Of a stretch of DNA of 64,000 nt, positions 9,933-17,513 are shown piece after piece. Origin of the DNA: Psychrobacter nivimaris. GTDB taxonomy: Bacteria; Pseudomonadota; Gammaproteobacteria; Pseudomonadales; Moraxellaceae. The position numbers were made by a program, and so were the translations under genes. The notes beneath the pieces are model-generated. The model searched no databases and was not told the DNA's origin. It saw nothing but the letters and a program-made list of their open reading frames with translations. Numbering within the stretch: the first letter of the stretch is position 1; each line of letters begins with the position of its first letter. The stretch lies in assembly GCF_009812035.1 (NCBI RefSeq), contig NZ_VZIZ01000007.1:1-64000 (forward strand), given 5' to 3'.

Positions 9933-10034
9933 GCATCGTTATTGATAGTAAGAAAAAAGCGGCGCTGTGTAAAGCGGTCTTACATTAAGTATCATAAGAT
10001 GGCCGACCAGACCTATGCTACATAATACAGCCAA

Positions 10035-11315
10035 TCACTTTACCCGTACTGTGGTTTTAATCATTCCAAAACTGGCTATTAATAACGCCAATACCTGCAC
10101 AAACAGTAATAACCATACGGTAAGAGACCACTGCCCTCGCGCATAAGCTATGCCACCCAGCCATGCCCCTAGCGTACCGCCTGTATAGTAGCCCATATAA
10201 TATAGACCCGAAGCTAATGAACGACCCTTTTTTACGTTGACAGCTATGTAGCTGATAGTCGCTGACTGCGTAATAAACACACCTGACGACATAATTGCTA
10301 GTCCTATGATCACTCCCCACAAAGGCGTAACCAAAGTTAATAACAATCCAACCATAGATACGACGATAGCCACCCGTACTGTACGCGCTGAGCCAAACCG
10401 ACGTAGCAATTTACTAGACAATGGCGTGATAACAACGCCCAATAGATATACCGCAAAAATATTGGCGAGCGCACCAGTACCAAGCTCATAAGGCTTATCC
10501 GCCAAATGTAAATTGATAAAAGTGAAGCAGCCTACAAGGGAGAACAGCACGCAAGCGCCAAGCAGATATGCTGTTACCACATAGCGATTGGTGACATGCT
10601 CACCCAGCGTCTGTATCGCTGAGCGAAAATTAGGATTGGCCACAAAGTGACGAGATGACGGTAGCATCTTGCCAACCCATATTGCCCCCAATAGCGTCAT
10701 CGCCGTCATCACATAGTAGCCATGACGCCAGCCAATCAGCTCATGCAAATGCCCCAACAAGAACCGACCCATAAAGCCACCAAGCACGCATCCTGACACA
10801 TAAAAGGACATCAGCTCAGTCATCGCCCGTCCCTCAAACTCCTCACCGATATAGGCAATTGTCACCACCGTAATACCCGGTACAGACAATCCTTGCATAA
10901 AACGCCAAATGCCGACCCATTCAATGCTCGAGCTCTGGGCAATAAGCGCTGTTGGTATCGCTAAAAACAATAAAGCGCCAACGATAAACGACTTGCGCCC
11001 GACTGCATCTGAGAGCATACCTAGAAATGGTGACATAATCGCAATGGCTAACACAGTGGCACCAACGATCATACCAGCCTGAACTTCGGTCGCAGCAAAG
11101 TCCACCATCATGACCGGTAGTACTGCCTGAATAGAATACACTTGCAAAAAAGCAAACATACCTATCAGGCCAATTGTGAGCTTCAATATCCACGACGTTG
11201 AATGATTGGAGGTGACTGGTGGCACAGCTGTTATATCTTGGATCTGATCTTTAGAATTATTCACAGGGGATCTGACTATATTGGTTATACCATGACTGTA
11301 AATAATAACCGTCAC
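10035..11315 (-). CDS. MFS transporter, YnfM-like
   Basis: A major facilitator protein with about 12 hydrophobic segments after a roughly 42-residue polar N-terminus. The loop 2-3 signature GMLSDAVGRKSFIVGA is clear, as is the R-x-x-Q-G motif in WRFMQGLSVPG. The pattern matches the YnfM/arabinose-efflux-type inner membrane exporters; the substrate is unknown. The start is uncertain: the longest frame begins with GTG at 11315 without a clear ribosome site, and another GTG at 11264 would also keep all membrane segments. It stands alone between MITE 1 and a divergent secreted hydrolase. Confidence 0.75.
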   Translation of the reverse strand: MTVIIYSHGITNIVRSPVNNSKDQIQDITAVPPVTSNHSTSWILKLTIGLIGMFAFLQVYSIQAVLPVMMVDFAATEVQAGMIVGATVLAIAIMSPFLGMLSDAVGRKSFIVGALLFLAIPTALIAQSSSIEWVGIWRFMQGLSVPGITVVTIAYIGEEFEGRAMTELMSFYVSGCVLGGFMGRFLLGHLHELIGWRHGYYVMTAMTLLGAIWVGKMLPSSRHFVANPNFRSAIQTLGEHVTNRYVVTAYLLGACVLFSLVGCFTFINLHLADKPYELGTGALANIFAVYLLGVVITPLSSKLLRRFGSARTVRVAIVVSMVGLLLTLVTPLWGVIIGLAIMSSGVFITQSATISYIAVNVKKGRSLASGLYYMGYYTGGTLGAWLGGIAYARGQWSLTVWLLLFVQVLALLIASFGMIKTTVRVK

Positions 11316-11749
11316 TGGCGTGGATGGTAGAGAGGAATAACGGTGATTGATGCTAAATGTATAAGCAAAAGCACCGTTATTAAACGATAAATGCTCATCA
11401 TAATGACAAGCAAATTATGGTAGCACATTCACTAATATACTCAGGTTTAAAAGTGTTATTAACGCTTGATAGATTCTTTATTTGGATTCGAGATTATCGT
11501 AGAAAAACTTGACTAGGAATCACATTTCGACTTGAGACGGTGAAGACAGTTTTCGACTCACGAGGTCAAGATCAACGTTACGTTTATTGCACATACAGGA
11601 TAGTATGGTTAGATGCTATTTGCGCACTTGTTAAGTACTTAACTGCTTTAACGATTGATGACGTTGACAGTTAACAATCACTACCTGCGTCTATCTTTTT
11701 TAGCCTAGAGACGTGCACGACCCCACAACCTTTGAGAATACGATTTACA
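11316..11749. other. 434-bp divergent intergenic region
   Basis: Upstream region of both the MFS gene and the hydrolase. I see no gene, no strong hairpin and no repeat matching elsewhere in the window. A TTGACT at about 11509 could be a -35 element facing the hydrolase, but no convincing -10 pairs with it. Confidence 0.5.
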
Positions 11750-12694
11750 ATGATGAAAAATATGGTGCTTTTAAAACTTATTATCGCGATGAGTACATTG
11801 GTTTTCTCTACGATGGCTGTAGCAGAAATAACTGTGTCCGAAACTAGGGTTAAAAGCCTTAATCCAGTCGTATCGACATTTAACTCTACAAACTCACTAG
11901 CGGCATTAGACTGTATAAAGGATGACGCTATCACTGCTACTGAGCTCACTAAAACACGTGATAACGGTCCGTTTTCTGTAAAGTCCAAGCATGTGAGTCG
12001 CCAATCAGCCAATGGCTTCGGTGGCGGTACCATACATTATCCAACGGATGCTGGTAGCTGTGGTCTGCTAGGTGGTATCGCGGTAGTGCCAGGCTACGTG
12101 TCTTATGAGTCTTCTATCAAATGGTGGGGACCGCGTCTAGCCTCTTGGGGTTTTGTCGTTATCACTATTAATACTAGCTCCATTTATGATAATCCGGATA
12201 GCCGTGCTGAGCAATTGAGCGCGGCTCTCGATCATCTCCTCGCTGATGAAACAGTGGGTCATATAATCAATCCAAATCGTTTGGGCGCGATTGGCTGGTC
12301 AATGGGCGGCGGCGGTGCGCTACGATTGGCAACTGAGCGCAGTACGGTGCAAGCCATCATTGCACAAACGCCCTATCACGATACGAGCTATGGTGCGATG
12401 AATACGCCTGCTCTATTCATCGCTTGTGAAAATGACCGTATCGCTCCGAATAAAAAATATACCAATACCTTTTATCAAAAAGCTGACGGTCCAAAAATGA
12501 AGGTCGAGATTAACAACGGCAGTCATTTCTGTGCCAGTCATCGTTTTAACGAGAAACTATTAAGTAAACCTGCTATCGCATGGATGCAACGTTATATTAA
12601 TGGTGATACCCGTTTCGATAAATTCTTATGTGGCAATGAAAACTACAAAGATGATCCACGTATCTCAGCCTATGATTACGAAGACTGTTTATAA
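11750..12694 (+). CDS. Secreted PETase-like serine hydrolase (cutinase/lipase, type II)
   Basis: Alpha/beta hydrolase of the dienelactone hydrolase/cutinase clan, exported by a Sec signal peptide (hydrophobic stretch then AVA-E). Start is ATG 11750 or 11753; an in-frame TTG at 11732 would add 6 residues and is used for numbering here. The triad is Ser190 in GWSMGGGG, Asp235 in ACENDRIAP and His265 in GSHFCAS. Cys232/Cys267 and Cys300/Cys319 match the two disulfides of Ideonella PETase; the first of these is absent from actinobacterial cutinases. The residue before Ser is Trp, as in PETase (His in type I), while the residue after His is Phe, as in type I. The arrangement matches type IIa enzymes such as the Antarctic Moraxella lipase Lip1. 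Natural substrates are probably lipids or cutin-like polyesters; PET activity is unproven. Confidence 0.88.
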   Translation: MMKNMVLLKLIIAMSTLVFSTMAVAEITVSETRVKSLNPVVSTFNSTNSLAALDCIKDDAITATELTKTRDNGPFSVKSKHVSRQSANGFGGGTIHYPTDAGSCGLLGGIAVVPGYVSYESSIKWWGPRLASWGFVVITINTSSIYDNPDSRAEQLSAALDHLLADETVGHIINPNRLGAIGWSMGGGGALRLATERSTVQAIIAQTPYHDTSYGAMNTPALFIACENDRIAPNKKYTNTFYQKADGPKMKVEINNGSHFCASHRFNEKLLSKPAIAWMQRYINGDTRFDKFLCGNENYKDDPRISAYDYEDCL

Positions 12695-12841
12695 GCTATT
12701 TTTAACCTCCTTATAAAAGGAAGGACAGCTTTCACTGCTGATGATGACATTTGAATAACAACTCTTTTTTATTTTTACACATTTACATTGCTTCTATCTT
12801 TTTTCTTACAGACTTTACTGCCATAAAGATTAATAATCGTA

Positions 12842-12947
12842 TAGTCAATTATCTATAAATTGGATATGGTATCAGGCTCGCTTAGTCTACAACTTGTAGT
12901 ACTATCACTCGCCTTCCTTGTATCCAAATTATATTGAACCGACTGTA
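12842..12947 (-). repeat. Palindromic intergenic repeat, copy 1
   Basis: About 105 bp in the 309-bp gap after the hydrolase. Its reverse complement matches 46815-46920 along the whole length at roughly 80 percent by eye. The outer ends are inverted repeats of each other (about 24 bp, imperfect), and the centre is the perfect palindrome CTACAACTTGTAG, so the strand can fold into one long hairpin. It has no coding capacity and resembles MITE or REP-type repeats. Confidence 0.8.
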
Positions 12948-13003
12948 GGGTGCTACAAACAAGTAAGATGATTGAATAAATGCACAATTAAGGAGCAATA
13001 TTG

Positions 13004-13750
13004 ATGACTGATGAAATGTATGATTTGGGCGCAGGGTTCTGGAGTATTCGAGGCTCTTTTATCAAAAACGGCATACTTGATATTGGGGTTCAATGTGCAC
13101 TCATAAGACTATCATCAGGACGGTTTATCTTTTTGGATAGCTATACATTAACTGGCAATATTCGTCAGCAGGTAATGGCATTGACCAATGATGGTCAAAA
13201 TGTCGAAGCTGTCCTCAATGTTCATCCGTTTCATACAGTACACTGTGCTCAAATGGCCAAAGACTTTCCGCAAGCCACATTCTATGGCAGTAGCCGACAT
13301 TCAGAGCAAGTACCTGAAGCCAACTGGGCAGACGACTTGGTCGAAAGCGATGCCGTTGCTGCGCGCTACCCTGAACTCAAATTCTCTATACCTCAAGGCA
13401 TCCATTACATCTCACCTGACGAGACGGTGCATGCCAGCTCCTTATTGGTCTATCATCCTGCTAGCCAAAGCATCTATATCGATGATACCTTTGAGATACC
13501 CCCTTCCAAGTTAATAAATGCCGTGCAGCCTAACCTAGGCTTACACCCTACTACCAAAAAAGCGCTCAAAGATGAGCCAAACGCGGCGAAGCATTATTGT
13601 GATTGGGCGGTAGAGCTGGCAAATGAGTGGCGTGATGTTCGTCATTTTTGCGGTGCACATTCAGGCTTAGTGGTATTTAAGGAAGGTCAGTTTGAGGCAG
13701 CACTTATCTCAGCGATTGATTTGGCTCGCCCTGAGCTTGAAAAATCATAA
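13004..13750 (+). CDS. MBL-fold-like protein of unknown function, copy 1
   Basis: A 248-aa soluble protein. Start at ATG 13004 is set by AAGGAG 8 bases upstream and by alignment with the next gene. The segment NVHPFHTVHC resembles a diverged metal motif of the metallo-beta-lactamase fold (HxHxDH), followed by an Asp in YIDDTFE and a His in FCGAHSGL at the places where later metal ligands are expected. I cannot name a substrate. It is the first of two tandem paralogues 119 bp apart and has no signal peptide. The pair sits next to a secreted hydrolase and upstream of nsrR without clear operon links. Base composition is like the neighbours. Confidence 0.7.
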   Translation: MTDEMYDLGAGFWSIRGSFIKNGILDIGVQCALIRLSSGRFIFLDSYTLTGNIRQQVMALTNDGQNVEAVLNVHPFHTVHCAQMAKDFPQATFYGSSRHSEQVPEANWADDLVESDAVAARYPELKFSIPQGIHYISPDETVHASSLLVYHPASQSIYIDDTFEIPPSKLINAVQPNLGLHPTTKKALKDEPNAAKHYCDWAVELANEWRDVRHFCGAHSGLVVFKEGQFEAALISAIDLARPELEKS

Positions 13751-13869
13751 AAGCGTGAACCTTTAGCAAACATACTATTAAAACAACTCGAAAGATGAAG
13801 CTTATAGTGAAAAATTAGCTTTGTTTTATTCATATGTTCTATTTAATTTACTAGATGAGGAAATTATAA

Positions 13870-14616
13870 ATGACTGATCACATTCATGATTTAGGCGCGG
13901 GATTTTGGAACATACGCGGAACATTCCGTCTCGGTGGCGTGTTAAATATTGGTACCCAGTGCTCGCTGGTCAAGTTATCTTCAGGACGCTTTATCTTTTT
14001 GGACAGTTACGCCTTAACAGATGAGGTTCGAAACGAAGTAATGGCGCTAACCAATAACGGTCAAGATGTCGAAGCGGTCCTCAATGTTCACCCATTCCAT
14101 ACGGTGCACTGTGCACAAATGGCAAAGGACTTTCCGCAAGCAACGTTCTATGGCAGCAGTCGTCATCATAAAAAAATACCAGAAGTGAGTTGGGCAGATG
14201 ATTTGGTCGAAAGTGACGCAGTCGCTGCACGCTATCCTGAGCTCAAGTTCTCAATGTCAGAGGGCATTTACTATATCTCGCCCAATGAGATGATTCATGC
14301 AGGCTCTCTATTGGCCTATCATCCTGCCAGCCAAAGCTTGCACGTAGATGATACTTTTATGAGTCCACCAATTAAGTTATTAGAAGCTGTATTGCCTGAG
14401 CTGATACTGCATCCCACGACCAAAAAAGCACTGAAAAATGAACCAAACGCTGGCGCGCAATACTGCGACTGGGCGACCAATTTGGCTCATGAGTGGCGTG
14501 ACGTTCGCAATTTTTGCGCAGCGCATTCTTATCTTGTTCAGTTCAAAGAAGGTGGGTTTGAGAAAGCACTGGTGAAAGCTGTTAAGAAAGCACGTCCAAA
14601 ACTAGAAAATGCCTAA
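13870..14616 (+). CDS. MBL-fold-like protein of unknown function, copy 2
   Basis: A 248-aa paralogue of the preceding gene with the same length and collinear blocks: LGAGFW, SSGRFIFLDSY, VEAVLNVHPFHTVHC, ADDLVESDAVAARYPELKFS and LHPTTKKALK. Differences concentrate in the N-terminal 60 residues and in the C-terminus (AAHSYLV in place of GAHSGLV). Preserved metal-type histidines suggest both copies are active. The ribosome site GAGGAAA lies upstream of ATG 13870. Function unknown. Confidence 0.7.
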   Translation: MTDHIHDLGAGFWNIRGTFRLGGVLNIGTQCSLVKLSSGRFIFLDSYALTDEVRNEVMALTNNGQDVEAVLNVHPFHTVHCAQMAKDFPQATFYGSSRHHKKIPEVSWADDLVESDAVAARYPELKFSMSEGIYYISPNEMIHAGSLLAYHPASQSLHVDDTFMSPPIKLLEAVLPELILHPTTKKALKNEPNAGAQYCDWATNLAHEWRDVRNFCAAHSYLVQFKEGGFEKALVKAVKKARPKLENA

Positions 14617-14654
14617 TTTCTCACACCTTAGACATATATTTTTTATAGATATAA

Positions 14655-14698
14655 AAATGGGTCGCTATTACTGTATTTATTAACGTAGCGACCCGTTT
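14655..14698. terminator. Terminator between convergent genes
   Basis: Stem GGGTCGCTA/TAGCGACCC, perfect over 9 bp and extended by 4 A-T or G-T pairs, with an 18-base loop. The minus strand continues into T-rich sequence, so it mainly serves nsrR, which ends at 14742. It may also stop readthrough from the MBL-like gene on the plus strand. Confidence 0.75.
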
Positions 14699-14741
14699 CC
14701 TGAGCTAATGACTTTATAGAATATAAGATTATCGAAGCCTA

Positions 14742-15257
14742 TTATCGAAATAGCAAAGTAGCCAGCTCATCCTCATTGTTCAGAATATCTGCTAATGTAT
14801 AACGCTCAAGCACATTGATAAATGCGGTGAGCGCTTCAAAGAACACGCTTTTAAGCTGACAGGCTGGACTAATCACGCAGCCTAGTGATTTATTCTTTTT
14901 TTCCTCAATGAATGTCACTGGCAAATCCGCCGGATGAGCGCCCTGCTCACTATCATTATGAGACACTGGTACGGCAAAGCACTCTACCAAATTAAAATCA
15001 GGCTCTATCTGTTTGATCAATACGCCCAAATTAATATCTTTAGGCGCACGTGCCAAGCGTATGCCACCGTTTTTGCCACGCACACTTTCTATATAACCAA
15101 GCTGACCCAGCTGATGAATAATCTTAGTCAAATGACTTTTAGAAATACCATAGCTGTCAGCAATATCGCTAATATTAGCCAATAGTGATGGATCTGGTCT
15201 TACGGCTAAATAAATCAATGAGCGTAGCGCGTAGTCACTATAATTGGTCAATCGCAT
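14742..15257 (-). CDS. nsrR: Rrf2-family nitric-oxide-sensing repressor, NsrR-like
   Basis: A 171-aa Rrf2 regulator with the family N-terminus MRLTNYSDYALR, a winged helix over residues 1-70 and a wing RGKNGGIRLA. Three cysteines (93, 127, 133) match the NsrR Fe-S ligands. The context LVECF...GCVISPACQLK is as in NsrR, but 33 residues separate the first two cysteines, where the E. coli protein has 4. NsrR holds a Fe-S cluster that reacts with NO, releasing repression. The neighbouring nnrS on the same strand, with an NsrR-type palindrome in front of it, supports the role. A MITE lies 40 bp upstream of the start codon. IscR is less likely given the nnrS context. Confidence 0.85.
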   Translation of the reverse strand: MRLTNYSDYALRSLIYLAVRPDPSLLANISDIADSYGISKSHLTKIIHQLGQLGYIESVRGKNGGIRLARAPKDINLGVLIKQIEPDFNLVECFAVPVSHNDSEQGAHPADLPVTFIEEKKNKSLGCVISPACQLKSVFFEALTAFINVLERYTLADILNNEDELATLLFR

Positions 15258-15296
15258 GTACTTGCGTTCCTATTTTTACAAATTTTATATATTAAG

Positions 15297-15472
15297 CTAG
15301 GGCGTGTCCTCATTTTAAAAATGGTGATAAAAATAAGATAAATTGCTGTCAAACGAGAAAAATAGTGCAGATAATATCGAGATATTGACCAACTATTTGA
15401 CGATATTTGGCAAAATTTAGCTATTTTTAGCCCATTTAAAGGACACTCGTTTGAATTGAGCACACGCCCTAG
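15297..15472. mobile_element. MITE 2 with CTAG target duplication
   Basis: The element spans 15301-15468 (168 bp) and is flanked on both sides by CTAG (15297-15300 and 15469-15472). Its ends are imperfect inverted repeats beginning GGCGTGT, then CTCA after one mismatch, then TT and AAA blocks over about 22 bp. It is AT-rich and non-coding. The 4-bp CTAG duplication points to an IS5-type transposase (inference). It fills the gap between nnrS and nsrR, ending 40 bp before the nsrR start codon, so the nsrR promoter must overlap its end, lie in those 40 bp, or be the nnrS promoter. Confidence 0.85.
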
Positions 15473-15541
15473 ACAAAGTAAGTCGCATTTTTGGTAATAA
15501 CGTTTAGACATAGCATTTGTAAACAGTATCGTTAGCCCGCT

Positions 15542-16801
15542 TCAACCAAATAAACCATCAGGCCGAGGACGTGCCAGCATGGGCAGATAACTGATGCAAA
15601 ATAGCACAAAACAAGCAATCCAAGCACCCTGTGCAATCATAATCCAAACTAGGTAATGACTCATATCTACTAATGGTAGCAGTACGCGGCTAACAAATAC
15701 CAATACCATCAAACCGTACATAAGATTTACCGTTTTGGGCGGTTGGTGAATGCTGCGACCCGTATGACCCAAAGATACTCGCGTCATCATTGCCACCGTC
15801 ATCATACCGATACCTGCAATCGCCAATCCATGCATGGCGAGGCTGTGCGGATAACCCAACCAAGGCTGTAGTGCGTATAATAAGAAACTCAAACACATGC
15901 CCAAAAACGCAATATACAATGACCAAAGTAATGGTTTTTGCCAAATACCGTGATGATACCACCCTATCAGACGAACGATATTAATGACTGCCACACCGAG
16001 CGCCGTAACCGTCAGCAAATACTGGTTTGGATAAAACACATCACTGATAAAAAAGGCGAAGAAAAACACTAAGCTTGCGATATCTTGTCCTTTACTATTA
16101 CGTAGCTTAACGGGTTCTGACGTTTCCATACCTATACCCATACTGAGACCACGTTCAATAAAAAATGGTACTACGCGTCGGCCAATCGTTAGTATTAACC
16201 CGATGATCAAATAGAACCCAAAATAAATGCCTATCTTAGTTGTGTTCATATCAGCATTGATAATACCCCAATAGCAGAGTCCGTTGCCAAAGGTCAGTAG
16301 TGCCAGTTTTGCCAAGATACCCGTTTGCTTGTATTGCTTAACTTGCCATACTGCTCGACATATTACATATGCCATCGAGGCGACAAATACCACATCAAAA
16401 AGGGCTGCTATATATAGCCACGATATACTATCACCTATGAGCGTTATGCCAAGCCCAAAACCCAACCAGCTCAGACGTGCCAGTAACCAACAGACAAAGA
16501 TACCTAGCAACTTATAACCATGCGGCATCATCACCCCTGTCCATGTCTTTACCGCAGTTAGCAAGAACCCGGCTACCACTGCCAGAGCATAACCATACAC
16601 CATTTCATGGCCGTGCCAGTATAACGGGTTCAAAACCTGTGCATCGATATCGGTGTGACCAGTGAACACAAATGCCCATAGCAACATCGTTACTACGGCA
16701 AATAGCGCAGCAGCACTAAAAAATATGCGAAAGCTTAAATTAAGGATAGGATGCGGAGATGTTGGTGGTTTGCTAGGTAACTTGGTAGATTGCATAGCCA
16801 T
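15542..16801 (-). CDS. nnrS: NnrS family membrane protein
   Basis: A 419-aa polytopic membrane protein with about 12 hydrophobic segments. The features HPILNLSFRIFF at the N-terminus, WHGHEMVYGYALAVVAGFLLTAVKTWTG and MHGLAIAGIGMMTVAMMTRVSLGHTGR are hallmarks of NnrS, a haem- and copper-containing inner membrane protein linked to relief of nitric oxide stress. It is preceded by a strong NsrR-type palindrome 27 bp upstream of the start and followed by nsrR on the same strand. The start could also be the second ATG, at 16795, which is better spaced from AAGAAG. Confidence 0.9.
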   Translation of the reverse strand: MAMQSTKLPSKPPTSPHPILNLSFRIFFSAAALFAVVTMLLWAFVFTGHTDIDAQVLNPLYWHGHEMVYGYALAVVAGFLLTAVKTWTGVMMPHGYKLLGIFVCWLLARLSWLGFGLGITLIGDSISWLYIAALFDVVFVASMAYVICRAVWQVKQYKQTGILAKLALLTFGNGLCYWGIINADMNTTKIGIYFGFYLIIGLILTIGRRVVPFFIERGLSMGIGMETSEPVKLRNSKGQDIASLVFFFAFFISDVFYPNQYLLTVTALGVAVINIVRLIGWYHHGIWQKPLLWSLYIAFLGMCLSFLLYALQPWLGYPHSLAMHGLAIAGIGMMTVAMMTRVSLGHTGRSIHQPPKTVNLMYGLMVLVFVSRVLLPLVDMSHYLVWIMIAQGAWIACFVLFCISYLPMLARPRPDGLFG

Positions 16802-16827
16802 CTTCTTAGAGGAATATAGATGGCTTT

Positions 16828-16862
16828 AATTATAACATTCATTTAAAATGAATGTTATAATT
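16828..16862. promoter_or_regulatory. NsrR-type operator upstream of nnrS
   Basis: Perfect inverted repeat with 15-bp arms (16828-16842 and 16848-16862) around a TTAAA centre. The core ACATTCATTTAAAATGAATG resembles the published NsrR consensus, which is built on ATGCATTTAAAATGCAT-like arms. It lies 27 bp in front of nnrS. Binding by the nearby NsrR would block the promoter until NO damages the Fe-S cluster (inference). Confidence 0.85.
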
Positions 16863-17006
16863 CTTTATTCTGATTATTGAAACATTCTATCCATTAAAGT
16901 GCAGTGCCTACGGAAATCTCTAAAATAAATGTCCCAATTATAAAAATAGAGAAATCAAGCTGGCTGTTCTTTAGCTATTATTTAGCCATGACTTAGTTAA
17001 TTTCAC

Positions 17007-17444
17007 TTACAACTGTAATGCCGCGATGACTAACGATATGACCACTATCACCGTGACATACTGCCTTACTTTGAAGTAAGCATGACTGATAATCTGCGCT
17101 CGATGCAGATTATAGTCGATAACCAACAGACTTATAAACCCAATCACTAATAGCCAAATAAAACTACTGGCGGATAAGATTAAAAAACCAAGCCAGAGGC
17201 CAAGCGCAATGATATTGCTATACAGTGGAAGTCTAATAGCCCACTTATTGTCATCAACCAAGTTCAAATGATTGCCCCAATGTGCGCCTGCCATAAATGA
17301 TGCAATCACTAGACCATAAGCACTCAATATATTGGCTACTGAGCCAAGTACAGGCACGGTAACAACGTCTATCATCAGTAAAAATGCACAGGCGACAAAC
17401 GGAATAGCACCTGCAAAAGTGAGATAAGGACTGGGCTTTTTCAT
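17007..17444 (-). CDS. DUF3429 family membrane protein
   Basis: A 145-aa protein with four to five transmembrane helices. PYLTFAGAIPFVACAFLL at the N-terminus and ASFMAGAHWGNHL in the middle are typical of DUF3429, a family of unknown function. It ends in a hydrophobic helix. It lies 70 bp downstream of the DASH cryptochrome on the same strand, so the two may be cotranscribed. Confidence 0.75.
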   Translation of the reverse strand: MKKPSPYLTFAGAIPFVACAFLLMIDVVTVPVLGSVANILSAYGLVIASFMAGAHWGNHLNLVDDNKWAIRLPLYSNIIALGLWLGFLILSASSFIWLLVIGFISLLVIDYNLHRAQIISHAYFKVRQYVTVIVVISLVIAALQL

Positions 17445-17513
17445 TGTTTAAACCTATCTTATGATTAGTCTAATAACGGTTGTCACGTGTTGAGTGGGAG
17501 TTTTCAACATACA

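Noticed and set aside
12695-13003. CRISPR-like repeat
   Set aside because: There is only one palindromic unit here and one far away; no regular spacer array exists in the window.
15248-15511. 87-codon frame through MITE 2
   Set aside because: It is made almost wholly of the mobile element and has no ribosome site.
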